Assembly (NCBI GenBank): GCA_946478525.1
Contig: CAMLCH010000005.1
Location: 1 to 64,000, forward strand
Direction: 5' to 3'
Length of the DNA stretch: 64,000 nt
DNA from: Snodgrassella alvi_G
Lineage (GTDB): Bacteria; Pseudomonadota; Gammaproteobacteria; Burkholderiales; Neisseriaceae
Each line of letters starts with the position of its first letter. Within the stretch, counting starts at the first letter, position 1. The notes beneath the pieces are model-generated. The model was given only the letters and a program-made list of their open reading frames with translations. It was not told where the DNA came from and ran no database searches. The translations under genes and the position numbers were made by a program. This document shows positions 9,786 to 19,459 of the stretch, one piece after another.

Positions 9786-10512
9786 ACCTGTTTCCCAGTG
9801 TTGATCACAATTATCTTTTTTAAATAGTGACTTATCTCTATTTTATTAAATTAAATTAACACCTTATTTCAAAAAAGTGGTTAAGTTTAGATTTTGTATA
9901 TATAAAAATCAATAAAATTAACCAATTAATTTTTGGATTTGATATTAAATGCTGAATAAAGATATTATATTAACTTTTATTACTATTTTTATTACACATA
10001 ATATACAATTGTTTCTTTAAGTAAATAAACTTTATTTATAGTATATTAATAAAATTATGCTGTTTGATTCATTGCTATATAATAGGAATAAAAAATAGCC
10101 TAATAATCGAATATTGTTTTGTATGTTAGTGCGTACAGGCAAAGATGGCAGATCTATTATGATGAAGCTTGCGGTCAGGGAGTTTTCTGTCTTTTCAGAT
10201 AGAATTAATTTATTATTGATTTTGTATCTAATTATTTTTTTATGGTGTTAGGATTATTGCGCGTTTTTTTATAACTTTAATCGGCAATAATGTTATTTTA
10301 GTTTATCAGTTTCGGCTATTGATTGATAATTAATTGTGCACCAAATCCACCTGGGTAATGATTTTTCATTCATAATGTTATGATATTTATTTGCTGGGGT
10401 TACTGCTTTTGTTAATGCTTAATTAGGTTTAGTTGTGAGAATAGTGTTTTTTTGCCTGATAATTGATTTCTTCGCTAAATTCACCGCTAGATAAAAATAG
10501 GTCTGGCTGGCT
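9786..10512. other. Intergenic, very AT-rich, no gene seen
   Basis: Separates the autotransporter start from the next minus-strand gene. It should contain the autotransporter promoter. I see no open frame with coding character and no clear terminator for the gene at 10513-10992. Confidence 0.5.
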
Positions 10513-10992
10513 TTAAGGATTAATATAGGTAGTAGTTATTGTGACTAGATTAGCCTTTTGCCATTTTGCAACCACAACGAAGTTGGGTATTTTGAAAATA
10601 TAGTTTTCATTATTAAAAGTAAATTTGAGTTTGCTTTGAATCAGACCTGTTTTTAAATTTAGATGTGTAATGTCATTCATCGGAATTTTAATAATGGTTT
10701 GGCTAAAATCGCCCAATGTGGTTATACCAATTAGAATAATTTCTTCCGAGCTAAAATAGATAAGGAAATTTTTAATATCAAAAACAGCGAAACCGGAAAA
10801 AAGAGTATATTGCCATAGTTTTGCGTCTATATAGCCCCATAAAATGGATGATCTGTCAAAGTGTGGTAATCCATTTCCTACAAAAAATTTTGCAATATTA
10901 TCTAATTTTAGACCCTCATTCATTGTAAACTCTTCTCCTAGTGGTTGGTTTTTTATATTGTAATGGACAAAATAGCTTGACTGAGAAGCCAT
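10513..10992 (-). CDS. Hypothetical protein, possible PH-like fold
   Basis: A 159-residue soluble protein that I do not recognise by name. No signal peptide or membrane segment is seen. The second half alternates short beta-strands (IILIGITT, IIKIPMNDITHLNLK, KLKFTFNNENYIFKIP) and ends in a short helix (KWQKANLV). This is the pattern of bacterial PH-like domains (YokE/bPH type), so that fold is a guess. The ATG at 10992 is the natural first start, but I see no good ribosome site. It stands alone with AT-rich gaps on both sides. Confidence 0.6.
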   Translation of the reverse strand: MASQSSYFVHYNIKNQPLGEEFTMNEGLKLDNIAKFFVGNGLPHFDRSSILWGYIDAKLWQYTLFSGFAVFDIKNFLIYFSSEEIILIGITTLGDFSQTIIKIPMNDITHLNLKTGLIQSKLKFTFNNENYIFKIPNFVVVAKWQKANLVTITTTYINP

Positions 10993-11837
10993 TTTTTTTA
11001 TCCGAATAACGGCTAAGATTATAACTATAACAAGTAGATATCGTACATATTTTTAAAATTAAGCAGTTTTAAGTTAAAAGGAGAAGACAATTTTGGGGTT
11101 GAATGGTTGATCAGCGGATTGATCGATCAAAAGTCTCTATAGCGGACGGCATTTTGTGGTGATCGATAATTTATGCTTCATTTTTATGATAATTGAGTTA
11201 TAAGTATCATTGAAACTGAATTTATTTTGTATGGCTAAGGTTAATTTAAGCTCAGTTGTTTTTTTGATATTTATATTTTGGATTCATCAGCAGTTCTTGA
11301 ATGCTGATGTCTGCCGTAATCAATGTGCGTTATCACTTGAGTAATAAGTAGATTCATTTTTATGCGCCGCTAGCCGCTAATATGTCTATACAATAAGAAT
11401 CAGTCATATTGATCTGGTAGCAAGTGTTTTGGTATTTAATAAGTCTGAATGTATTAGCTAGCAGAATGAATTGTCATGGTGCTGAAGGTGGTTGCTATTC
11501 TGGTTTGGAACGATAGCTTGCATAATAAGTTTTTATTCAATTTATAAAATAAACTAAATTTATATTTAGTTTAAATTACTTTGTCATGTTGTTGATTGCT
11601 GAGTAATTTTGTTGTGTATTATGGGTTGGCAGGCTCTTATAGTCAATTTTCATATAGGGATATGTTTATGGATATGCTAATTCTGTACTGTTATGAATAA
11701 AATATGATTGATGATTAGTGAGGTTGTTGTAAGAAGGTTGTTAATATGTTGTGAGAACAGGCTAATGAATTTAAAAAGTGTTAATATGTCCGGATGATTT
11801 TATTTTGCGTTTGAATAGTCGTTCAATGGAAAGAAAT
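10993..11837. other. Intergenic upstream of trpB, no gene seen
   Basis: An 845-base gap. It contains a perfect 12-base palindrome TTGATCGATCAA at 11119-11130. I looked for a Trp-rich leader peptide with paired attenuator hairpins before trpB and did not find one. Base composition near 11090-11170 is slightly richer and may be a coding relic, but no family is recognisable. Confidence 0.45.
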
Positions 11838-13040
11838 ATGGAAAATTATCACTATCCTGATGATCGGGGTTTTTTTGGTCAGCATGGTGGACTATTTGTA
11901 TCAGAAACGTTGATTGCAGCGTTAGGTGAATTAAAACAAGTTTACAATGAAGCTAAAGCTGATCCTTCTTTCTGGGCGCAGTTTCATGATGATTTGAAAC
12001 ATTATGTCGGTCGCCCTAGTCCGGTTTACTATGCTAAGCGTTTGTCTGCTTATCTGGGTGGTGCGCAGATTTATCTGAAACGTGAAGATTTGAATCATAC
12101 CGGCGCTCATAAGGTTAATAATACTATCGGACAGGCTTTGCTGGCGCAGCGCATGGGTAAGAAGCGGGTAATTGCGGAAACGGGAGCCGGACAGCACGGA
12201 GTGGCCTCGGCAACGGTAGCTGCGCGCTTTGGAATGGAATGCACGGTATTTATGGGTACGGAAGATATCAAGCGACAGGCTCCGAATGTGTTTCGGATGA
12301 AGTTGCTTGGTGCTGAGGTTGTTGGTGTAGATTCTGGATCTAAGACACTGAAAGATGCCATGAATGAAGCGCTGCGTGAATGGGTGGCGCGAGTAGATGA
12401 TACTTACTATATTATCGGTACGGTTGCTGGCCCTATGCCTTATCCGGAAATGGTGCGTGATTTTCAATGTGTGATTGGTGAAGAGGCAAAAGTACAAATG
12501 CAGGAAGCAATTGGTCGGCAGCCTGATGTGGCGGTAGCTTGCGTTGGTGGCGGATCAAATGCAATCGGTCTCTTTTATCCCTATATTCATGTTGCTGAAA
12601 CGAAGCTGGTTGGCGTGGAGGCTGGTGGTCTGGGGTTAGGTGGTAATCAGCATGCTGCTCCGATTAGTTCTGGTAGTCCTTTAGGGGTATTACACGGTTT
12701 TCGTGGCTATCTGATGCAGGATAACAATGGTCAGGTTATTGATACTTATTCGGTCTCTGCTGGTCTGGACTATCCTGGTGTAGGACCGGAACATGGTTTG
12801 CTGCATGATCTTGGTCGAGTGCAATATGAAGCGATAGGCGATGAAGCTGCGATGGAGGCCTTTTATTTGCTGTGTCATCAGGAAGGTATTATTCCGGCAC
12901 TGGAGTCTAGCCATGCGGTTGCTTGGGCAGTGGCTAATGCGCCAAAGATGTCTAAAAATGAAACTATTCTGGTTAATTTATCAGGTCGCGGTGATAAAGA
13001 TGTTAATACTGTGGCTATGCTCAATGGGGTGTCCTTGTAA
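11838..13040 (+). CDS. trpB: Tryptophan synthase beta chain
   Basis: Condenses indole with L-serine to L-tryptophan as the PLP-dependent beta subunit of the TrpA2B2 complex. The HTGAHKVNNT motif carries the PLP lysine (K92 from the chosen start). The glycine-rich phosphate cup (CVGGGSNAIG, about residue 235) and the C-terminal SGRGDKD motif are intact. I choose ATG 11838, which gives 400 residues, the family norm. Upstream in-frame ATGs (11778, 11826) add unrelated residues. A GGAAAG ribosome site lies just before. It opens a same-strand run (MFS, ACT, PFL, trpA, accD). Its partner trpA is 3 kb downstream, not adjacent as in enterics. Confidence 0.98.
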   Translation: MENYHYPDDRGFFGQHGGLFVSETLIAALGELKQVYNEAKADPSFWAQFHDDLKHYVGRPSPVYYAKRLSAYLGGAQIYLKREDLNHTGAHKVNNTIGQALLAQRMGKKRVIAETGAGQHGVASATVAARFGMECTVFMGTEDIKRQAPNVFRMKLLGAEVVGVDSGSKTLKDAMNEALREWVARVDDTYYIIGTVAGPMPYPEMVRDFQCVIGEEAKVQMQEAIGRQPDVAVACVGGGSNAIGLFYPYIHVAETKLVGVEAGGLGLGGNQHAAPISSGSPLGVLHGFRGYLMQDNNGQVIDTYSVSAGLDYPGVGPEHGLLHDLGRVQYEAIGDEAAMEAFYLLCHQEGIIPALESSHAVAWAVANAPKMSKNETILVNLSGRGDKDVNTVAMLNGVSL

Positions 13041-13093
13041 AAATCACTGACTGCTATTATTAATAGGTAGTGTTTAATATGTGATTTTACTTT

Positions 13094-14290
13094 ATGAATG
13101 ATCGGATTGGGCTATCGACTGTACAGACATTTTTAATGGCTTTAGCCATTGGTCTGGCGGTAGCCAGTAATTACTTTATTTTTCCGCTGATTGAGGTGGC
13201 TGCCAGTAATTTTGGCATGAATGTTGTTCATAGCGGGATGTTGATCACGCTAACCCAACTGGCGTATGCTTTGGGACTAATTTTTCTGGTGCCTCTAGGC
13301 GATGTACTGGATAACAAGAAGCTGATCGTTTCTTTGTATGCAGTTGTGGCAGTCAGTGCTTTGCTGATTGCTTTTGCCTCAAGTTTATGGCTTTTTATTT
13401 GTGGTCTTTTGCTGGTTGGTGCTTTTTGTACTGTTGCGCAAATTTTGATGCCACTGGCTGCCAGTTTGACGACACCGCAGTCAAGAGGACGGGTAATTGG
13501 TACGCTGATGAGTGGGTTATTGCTGGGAATTTTGCTGTCGCGAACTTTTTCCGGTTTGATAGCCCAATGGTTGGGCTGGCGTATGGTGTATATTCTTGGT
13601 GCTCTAATGTTGCTGGCAATGACGCTGGTACTGCAGTGGAAATTGCCAAAAGTAGCGCACGTACCGAGTACGCTGAGTTATCAGCAAACGCTGGTATCGG
13701 TCTGGCGGTTGTTGTGGCAAACACCGTTACTGCGTCAGCGTGGTATTCTGGGGGCATTGGATTTTTGTCTGTTTTCGATTCTCTGGACGCCGCTGACTTT
13801 ATTGCTTAGTCATGCGCCTTATAATTTTAGTCTGAGTACCATTGGTTTATTCGGGCTTTTTGGGGCTTTGGGGGTTTTTGGTTCTAATGTCGGTGGTTGG
13901 GCTGCTGATAAGGGATATAGTTATGTTATGTCGCTGCTATGCGGGGTGATATTTCTGTGCAGCTGGGTATTGTTATATATTGGTGCAATGCATTTGTGGG
14001 CTTTGATTGCCGGTGTGATACTGCTGGATTTTGCTATTCAGGCTTTACACATTACTAATCAGACGCTGATATATCGATCTGATCCGGCATTAAAAGGCAG
14101 AATTGCCTCAGGATACATGAGTATGTATTTTATTGGTGGTGTGCTTGGTTCGCTGACTTCTGCTATGGCTTATGCCTATTATGGTTGGTCTGGGGTGTCA
14201 ATATTAGGACTGATGGTTGCTGGTTTGATTGTATTGTGTGCTTTGGGGTTTAAAAGTAGTCAGATGTATTCGCAAGTTGCAGCTTCTTGA
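13094..14290 (+). CDS. MFS transporter, drug:H+ antiporter-like
   Basis: A 398-residue major facilitator protein with about 12 hydrophobic segments. The loop between helices 2 and 3 has the PLGDVLDNKKL version of the MFS motif A (GxLaDrxGrrkl), and a second, weaker copy (GGWAADKGYS) opens the C-terminal half. This is the organisation of YnfM/DHA1-like exporters. The substrate cannot be told from sequence. It starts 54 bases after trpB and precedes the ACT/PFL pair, so it may be cotranscribed with tryptophan genes and could move an aromatic compound; that is inference from position only. Confidence 0.88.
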   Translation: MNDRIGLSTVQTFLMALAIGLAVASNYFIFPLIEVAASNFGMNVVHSGMLITLTQLAYALGLIFLVPLGDVLDNKKLIVSLYAVVAVSALLIAFASSLWLFICGLLLVGAFCTVAQILMPLAASLTTPQSRGRVIGTLMSGLLLGILLSRTFSGLIAQWLGWRMVYILGALMLLAMTLVLQWKLPKVAHVPSTLSYQQTLVSVWRLLWQTPLLRQRGILGALDFCLFSILWTPLTLLLSHAPYNFSLSTIGLFGLFGALGVFGSNVGGWAADKGYSYVMSLLCGVIFLCSWVLLYIGAMHLWALIAGVILLDFAIQALHITNQTLIYRSDPALKGRIASGYMSMYFIGGVLGSLTSAMAYAYYGWSGVSILGLMVAGLIVLCALGFKSSQMYSQVAAS

Positions 14291-14364
14291 AGCAAATTAG
14301 AATTTAATGCAAGAACCATATTTTTTATTATGGTGATGATAGATAATTCATTACAGGAAAAATT

Positions 14365-14640
14365 ATGTCTAGTCGTGCAGTGATGACGGTAATTGGTAAA
14401 GATCGTATTGGTATTGTGGCGGAAGTCGCCACTATGCTGGCAGAACATAAGGTTAATATTGTTAATATTAGTCAGCAACTGATGGATGATTATTTTACGA
14501 TGATTATTTTGTTGAATGCTGAGGTATGTACGTTACCACGCATGCAATTTTGTGAATTTCTGGCCAGTGAAGGTGAAAAAAGGGGGCTGCATATTCGCGT
14601 GCAGGATGAAGAATTGTTCAATGCTATGCACCGGATTTAG
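14365..14640 (+). CDS. ACT-domain protein, UPF0237 family
   Basis: A stand-alone ACT domain of 91 residues. The opening SRAVMTVIGKDRIGIVAEVA is the typical ACT strand-helix with the DRxGIVA ligand-interface loop, followed by NIVNISQQLMDDYFTMI. Members are thought to bind amino acids and regulate partners, but this family has no firmly established function. It ends 9 bases before the PFL/DUF711 gene, and the two are paired in many bacteria, which suggests a regulator-enzyme unit. A GGAAAA ribosome site precedes the ATG. Confidence 0.93.
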   Translation: MSSRAVMTVIGKDRIGIVAEVATMLAEHKVNIVNISQQLMDDYFTMIILLNAEVCTLPRMQFCEFLASEGEKRGLHIRVQDEELFNAMHRI

Positions 14641-14649
14641 GAGTTATCA

Positions 14650-16011
14650 ATGTCGTTTTCTATTCAGAACAACGAGATTCTGGAAACTGTGCGAATGGTT
14701 TCTGACCAGCATTTTGATGTGCGCACCATTACGATTGGTATTGATTTACATGATTGTATTGATACCGATATTAATCGGTTAAATGAGAAAATTTTTGCCA
14801 AAATTACTCGTGTTGGTAAGGATTTGGTACGCACTGCTACGGAATTGTCTACTAAATTTGGCGTACCAATTGTTAATCAGCGCGTGGCTGTGACACCAAT
14901 TGCACAGATTGGAGCGGCTACGGGAGCTGATTCTTATGTTTCGATCGCACAGACGCTGGACAAGGCCGCAAAGGCAATAGGTATTTCGTTTATTGGTGGA
15001 TTTTCTGCTTTGGTACACAAGGGAATGAGCCCGGCTGATCAGGTACTGATCCGTTCTATTCCTGAAGCGTTAGCCAGTACTGATGTGGTGTGTAGTTCGG
15101 TTAATATTGGTTCTACCCGCGCTGGTATTAATATGGATGCGGTTAAATTGATGGGTGAAACGATTAAGCGTACCGCAGAAATCACACCGGAAGGATTTGG
15201 CTGTGCCAAGCTGGTGGTCTTTTGTAATGCAGTGGAAGACAATCCATTTATGGCTGGGGCTTTTCACGGTGGTGGCGAAGCTGATTGTGTGATCAATGTA
15301 GGTGTTTCCGGACCGGGTGTGGTTTGTGCTGCATTGCAAAATACTTCAGCGCTGACGCTGACGGAAGTTGCCGAAGTGGTTAAGAAAACGGCATTCAAAA
15401 TTACCCGGGTGGGCGAACTGATCGGGCATGAGGCCAGTAAAAAACTGGGTATTCCATTTGGTATTCTGGATCTTTCGCTTGCGCCTACACCAGCTGTTGG
15501 CGATAGTGTGGCACGAATACTAGAAGCTATGGGGCTGAGCGTATGTGGCACACATGGTACGACTGCGGCACTGGCTTTGTTAAATGATGCGGTTAAAAAA
15601 GGCGGGATGATGGCTTCCAGTGCTGTTGGGGGCTTAAGTGGTGCTTTTATTCCTGTGTCAGAAGATGAGGGAATGATTGCAGCGGTAGAATCTGGTGTGC
15701 TGACCTTGGATAAACTGGAGGCGATGACGGCTGTGTGTTCGGTAGGTCTGGATATGATTGCGGTTCCGGGACATACTCCTGCCAGTACGCTTGCCGGTAT
15801 TATTGCTGATGAAGCTGCGATTGGGTTGATTAATAGTAAAACGACAGCTGTGCGTATTATTCCGGTAACCGGTAAGGATGTTGGTGAATATGTTGAGTTT
15901 GGTGGTTTACTTGGACATGCACCAATTATGCCAGTGAAAAATGGTTCCTGTGAGGTGTTCATCAATCGAGGTGGTCGGGTGCCGGCTCCGGTGCAGTCGA
16001 TGAAAAATTGA
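14650..16011 (+). CDS. PFL-like protein, UPF0210/DUF711 family
   Basis: A 453-residue protein of the DUF711 family, whose known structures resemble the pyruvate formate-lyase/ribonucleotide reductase barrel. Its biochemical role is not established. Conserved Gly-rich stretches (FHGGGEADCVINVGVSGPG, GTHGTTAALALL, VGLDMIAVPGHTPASTLAG) are intact, and the length matches the family. A strong AGGAGT ribosome site lies 5 bases before ATG 14650. Only 9 bases separate it from the ACT gene, so translational coupling is likely. It ends 84 bases before trpA. Confidence 0.93.
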   Translation: MSFSIQNNEILETVRMVSDQHFDVRTITIGIDLHDCIDTDINRLNEKIFAKITRVGKDLVRTATELSTKFGVPIVNQRVAVTPIAQIGAATGADSYVSIAQTLDKAAKAIGISFIGGFSALVHKGMSPADQVLIRSIPEALASTDVVCSSVNIGSTRAGINMDAVKLMGETIKRTAEITPEGFGCAKLVVFCNAVEDNPFMAGAFHGGGEADCVINVGVSGPGVVCAALQNTSALTLTEVAEVVKKTAFKITRVGELIGHEASKKLGIPFGILDLSLAPTPAVGDSVARILEAMGLSVCGTHGTTAALALLNDAVKKGGMMASSAVGGLSGAFIPVSEDEGMIAAVESGVLTLDKLEAMTAVCSVGLDMIAVPGHTPASTLAGIIADEAAIGLINSKTTAVRIIPVTGKDVGEYVEFGGLLGHAPIMPVKNGSCEVFINRGGRVPAPVQSMKN

Positions 16012-16095
16012 TGAGTAAGTTGTCATATCGTCTAGCTGTATGGCGAGGCAACGAAAATATAGAGTACTGTTGATCGTAAATGGATCGAGGAAGAG

Positions 16096-16881
16096 ATGAG
16101 TAGAATTCAACAAACTTTCCAGCAGCTTGATGGTCGTACTGCACTGGTATCTTATATTACTTGTGGTGATCCTGATTTGGATACTACATTGCAGTTAATG
16201 CAGGTGCTGGTAGAAGAGGGCACAGATATTATTGAATTAGGTGTACCGTTTTCTGATCCAATGGCTGATGGTCCGGTGATTCAGGCAGCTAGCCAACGGG
16301 CACTGCGCAATGATGTTTCTTTGCATGATGTGTTATCTGTAGTGACTAAGTTTCGCCAGCACAATCAAAAAACACCGATTGTTTTAATGGGATACCTTAA
16401 TCCAGTTTATCACATGGGTTATGAAAATTTTGTACAGGCTGCTGTCAAAGCAGGTGTTGATGGTTTATTAACGGTTGATTGTCCTGCCGAATCAATTGAT
16501 GATTTGCATGCTCATATGCAGGCGCATGGTCTGGATTGTATTTTTTTAATTGCGCCGACAACAACAGACGAACGGGTGAAACTGATTGCCAGTAAGGCCA
16601 GTGGTTTTGTATATTATGTTTCGCTCAAAGGGGTAACAGGATCTTCGCAGTTGGATGTAGCCGAAGTTTCGCGTAGAATTGAACATTTACGTCAATTTAT
16701 TCAGATCCCTATCGGTGTAGGATTTGGTATTAAGGATGCTGAGTCTGCCCGTAAAATCGGCGCAGTGGCCGATGCGGTTATTGTTGGCAGTCGCTTTGTT
16801 GATACAATAGACCAGAATAAGGGGCATGAAGCAGAGGCTCTGGCGCCGATAGTGGCTGAGTTAAAACAGGCGCTGGTTTAA
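16096..16881 (+). CDS. trpA: Tryptophan synthase alpha chain
   Basis: Cleaves indole-3-glycerol phosphate to indole and glyceraldehyde 3-phosphate, passing indole to TrpB. A TIM barrel of 261 residues, normal length. The catalytic acids sit in IELGVPFSDP (Glu47) and MADGP (Asp58). The phosphate-binding GVGFGIKD and VIVGSRFVD loops are present. GAGGAAGAG before ATG 16096 is a strong ribosome site. It lies downstream of the ACT/PFL pair and 71 bases before accD. Confidence 0.98.
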   Translation: MSRIQQTFQQLDGRTALVSYITCGDPDLDTTLQLMQVLVEEGTDIIELGVPFSDPMADGPVIQAASQRALRNDVSLHDVLSVVTKFRQHNQKTPIVLMGYLNPVYHMGYENFVQAAVKAGVDGLLTVDCPAESIDDLHAHMQAHGLDCIFLIAPTTTDERVKLIASKASGFVYYVSLKGVTGSSQLDVAEVSRRIEHLRQFIQIPIGVGFGIKDAESARKIGAVADAVIVGSRFVDTIDQNKGHEAEALAPIVAELKQALV

Positions 16882-16952
16882 ATTACATGTATATATTTTG
16901 TTACGCAGAACGGCTTTATGCCGGCTGTTGAGCACTGTTCAGGAATAAGATA

Positions 16953-17825
16953 ATGAGCTGGTTAGACAAAATCCTGCCTCCCAAGATTAATAAAGAAGCT
17001 GCGACTAAATCCAATGGTATTCCCGAGGGCTTGTGGCAGAAATGCCCTTCTTGTGCGGCTACTTTGTATGCCACAGATTTAAAAAAGAATATGGAAGTAT
17101 GCCCGAAATGTGGCTATCACAATCCTGTATCGGCGCGCGAGCGTATTCAGATGATGCTGGATGAGGGTAAGCAGTATGAAATTGGTGCTAATGTAAAGCC
17201 AATGGATATGCTGAAATTCCGTGACAGTAAGAAATATACTGATCGTTTGAGTGCTGCGCGTAAGCTAACTCATGAAGAGGAGGCCATGGTGGTGATGCGC
17301 GGGACGATGAATGGTACGCCAGTGGTATTGGCAGCCTTTGAATTCCGTTTTATCGGTGGATCGATGGGTGCAGCAGTTGGAGAAAAATTTGTCCGTGGTG
17401 TGCGTGAAGCGGTAAAGCATGACTGTGCGTTTATTTGTGTGGCTGCTTCTGGTGGCGCGCGTATGCAGGAGGGTTTAAATTCGCTGATGCAAATGGCGAA
17501 AACCTGCACTTCTTTGCATTTGCTCAGTGATAAATCTCTGCCGTTTATTTCGGTTCTGACTGATCCAACCATGGGCGGTGTTTCGGCCAGCTTTGCCTTT
17601 TTGGGCGATGTGGTTTTAGCAGAACCAAATGCTTTAATTGGTTTTGCCGGTCCGCGTGTTATTGAACAGACAGTGCGGGAAACTTTGCCAGAGGGATTTC
17701 AGCGGGCGGAGTTTTTGTTAGATAAGGGAGCAATCGATCAGATTGTCGACCGGCGCGAATTAAAAGATCGGGTGGTAAAGCTGATTAGGTTGTTGCGTTC
17801 TGATGTACAGACAGATGCGGCCTGA
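16953..17825 (+). CDS. accD: Acetyl-CoA carboxylase carboxyltransferase subunit beta
   Basis: The beta half of the carboxyltransferase that moves CO2 from biotin to acetyl-CoA, giving malonyl-CoA for fatty-acid synthesis. The N-terminal zinc ribbon has four cysteines (C31, C34, C50, C53 in CPSC and CPKC). The crotonase-type core follows, with FIGGSMGAAVGEK and ASGGARMQEG oxyanion/CoA-binding motifs. Length of 290 residues is standard. It follows trpA, a common proteobacterial neighbourhood (trpA-accD), and is closed by a terminator. Confidence 0.98.
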   Translation: MSWLDKILPPKINKEAATKSNGIPEGLWQKCPSCAATLYATDLKKNMEVCPKCGYHNPVSARERIQMMLDEGKQYEIGANVKPMDMLKFRDSKKYTDRLSAARKLTHEEEAMVVMRGTMNGTPVVLAAFEFRFIGGSMGAAVGEKFVRGVREAVKHDCAFICVAASGGARMQEGLNSLMQMAKTCTSLHLLSDKSLPFISVLTDPTMGGVSASFAFLGDVVLAEPNALIGFAGPRVIEQTVRETLPEGFQRAEFLLDKGAIDQIVDRRELKDRVVKLIRLLRSDVQTDAA

Positions 17826-17848
17826 TAAAATCGAATCCAAATGAATTG

Positions 17849-17880
17849 ACTGCCTGATTTTTCTCAGGCAGTTTTATTTT
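17849..17880 (+). terminator. Terminator of the trpB-accD run
   Basis: A 9-bp stem (ACTGCCTGA with TCAGGCAGT), a 6-base loop and a T-rich tail, 23 bases after the accD stop. Each arm carries CTGCCTGA, part of a neisserial uptake-sequence-like word. Confidence 0.88.
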
Positions 17881-18003
17881 TGGTTTTAGGATTAAATCTG
17901 CTTACCTAATTGTCACGACATTATTCTACTGCTGACTTTACCGAAATGCAGTGCTTTTGTTCATGCTAATGCGGTTATTGTGTTGTTTTAAATAGTTAAG
18001 TGG

Positions 18004-18351
18004 TTAATGTTGCAAAGCGGCCAGTAATATGGGCACATGACTGTGGGCAATGTCCTTGCTGGCGGTTAATAATAGTAATTGGTCGTACTGGTGATGTAAT
18101 TGACGGATATTTTCCAGCTGCTGAAGCTGTTCTGGTTGCTGTAATTCTAGCCGATAACGACGGCAAAATTCGCTATATCGCTGTTGGCGATCCTGATGAA
18201 ACCACTGTCGCAGTGATGTGGAAGGTGAAATAGTTTTGCACCATTGCACACCATTAAGTTTGTTCTTACTAACTCCTCGCGGCCACAAACGATCAGTTAA
18301 TATTGCTGGCTGTTTTCCCTGATAGTCATAGACACGTTGCACACTGTACAT
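18004..18351 (-). CDS. DUF488 family protein (YeaO-like)
   Basis: A 115-residue protein with the family signature RVYDYQGKQPAILTDRLWPRGVSK at its start and a C-terminal LLLLTASKDIAHSHVPIL segment. Function of DUF488 is not established. I choose the ATG at 18351, which has a TGAGAAAG ribosome site and starts right before the conserved domain. A longer in-frame start at 18417 adds 22 unrelated residues. It is convergent with accD and stands alone. Confidence 0.85.
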   Translation of the reverse strand: MYSVQRVYDYQGKQPAILTDRLWPRGVSKNKLNGVQWCKTISPSTSLRQWFHQDRQQRYSEFCRRYRLELQQPEQLQQLENIRQLHHQYDQLLLLTASKDIAHSHVPILLAALQH

Positions 18352-18545
18352 AACTACTTTCTCACATGAATAATATCTTGGTTTAGTATAATCTGTATTG
18401 CCTGATTTATAAGACAAATATGATTAATTTACATTGTTAATCAATATGATGCACTAAAATGGCATTTGATTTTCAGGATAAGGTTTTTTGCCTTTATTGA
18501 TCAACTGGATTATTCATTGAAACTGGTTTATCTTCATAAGTTATA

Positions 18546-18578
18546 AAAAAAGCAGCTTTATAAGCTGCTTTTTTTAGA
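18546..18578. terminator. Terminator of dsbC, bidirectional in form
   Basis: The stem AAGCAGCTT / AAGCTGCTT is flanked by A-runs on one side and T-runs on the other, so it can terminate in both directions. On the minus strand it directly follows dsbC. Confidence 0.8.
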
Positions 18579-18586
18579 TTAAGATT

Positions 18587-19459
18587 TTATTTCTGGTTTT
18601 TATCCAGTTCAGCTTCAAGTGCTTCTTTAGGCATTCCGCCAGCAATAGTTTTTCCGTTCGGGAAGACTAGTGTCGGTGTGCCATCAAAGCCAAGTTTATT
18701 ACCCAGTGCTATGATATCGGCAACCGGATTAGTACATTCTTTAACAGCCGGAGGCATTTTGCCTTTACGCATCCAGTTATCCCACGCTTCGGCAGGTTTT
18801 GGCTGACACCAGATTTGTACTGCTTTCTTCTGTGCATCTTGATGTAGTGATGGGATGGGCATAAGGAATGTATAAATAGTTACGTTTTCCAGTTTAGCCA
18901 GTTCTCCTTCCATTTTTTTGCAATATGGACAATCCGGATCAGAGAAGACTGCTAATACACGTTTGCCGTCACCACGGGTAACTTTAATGGCTTTATCCAG
19001 TGGCAGCTGACTAAAATCTATTTTTGATAGTTCATTCATACGCTTTTCAGTCAGGCTGACTTTGTTGTCTATATCAAGCAGATTACCTACTAACATATAT
19101 TGACCATTTTCATCGGTATAGACGATTTTGTTGCCAGCAACAACTGCCTCATATAAACCCTGAATCGGTGTATAGTTAACTTTCTGAACAGTGATTTCAT
19201 TGTCATTAAATGCTTTGCGCATTCTTTCGGCCAGATTCTGGCTGATTCTTTTGCTGGTTTGTTCGTCAACTGGTTTATTAACATCAATAGCTTGTTTATT
19301 AGCATCTGTGCTTTTAGTAGTATTGCTGGCAGCAGATGCTTGTGTTGCGGCAGAGGCGGCTGATGCTTCGTTGTTTTTTACGTTGGAACTGTTACACGCA
19401 GCCATACTAAAAAGTATCATTAAAGGTGCGATATACTGACTTAAATATGTTTTTTTCAT
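18587..19459 (-). CDS. dsbC: Thiol:disulfide interchange protein DsbC, predicted lipoprotein
   Basis: A periplasmic disulfide isomerase/reductase. The signal peptide ends in a lipobox (LFSMAAC, Cys22), so this version is predicted to be lipid-anchored, unlike soluble E. coli DsbC. A Ser/Ala/Asn-rich linker follows, then the N-terminal dimerisation domain and the thioredoxin fold with the CPYC active site (Cys177 and Cys180) in a SDPDCPYC context. The cis-Pro region GTPTLVF is present near the end. The ATG at 19459 has a nearby purine-rich ribosome site. It has no obvious operon partner. Confidence 0.92.
   Translation of the reverse strand: MKKTYLSQYIAPLMILFSMAACNSSNVKNNEASAASAATQASAASNTTKSTDANKQAIDVNKPVDEQTSKRISQNLAERMRKAFNDNEITVQKVNYTPIQGLYEAVVAGNKIVYTDENGQYMLVGNLLDIDNKVSLTEKRMNELSKIDFSQLPLDKAIKVTRGDGKRVLAVFSDPDCPYCKKMEGELAKLENVTIYTFLMPIPSLHQDAQKKAVQIWCQPKPAEAWDNWMRKGKMPPAVKECTNPVADIIALGNKLGFDGTPTLVFPNGKTIAGGMPKEALEAELDKNQK

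Noticed and set aside
11090..11170. Possible coding relic of a lost gene between trpF and trpB
   Set aside because: Only a few codons look protein-like and no family motif is recognisable.
11380..11837. Possible trp attenuator leader before trpB
   Set aside because: No short Trp-rich peptide and no alternative paired hairpins with a T-run could be found.
11931..12497. A 188-codon open frame antisense to trpB
   Set aside because: It lies wholly inside a conserved gene, has no ribosome site, and its composition mirrors trpB codon use.
13395..13757. Open frames in both strands within the MFS gene
   Set aside because: Shadows of a GC-richer membrane protein gene; no homology or start signals.
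15264..15965. A 233-codon open frame antisense to the PFL gene
   Set aside because: Low-complexity Ser/Ala/Pro sequence produced by reading a Gly/Ala-rich gene backwards.
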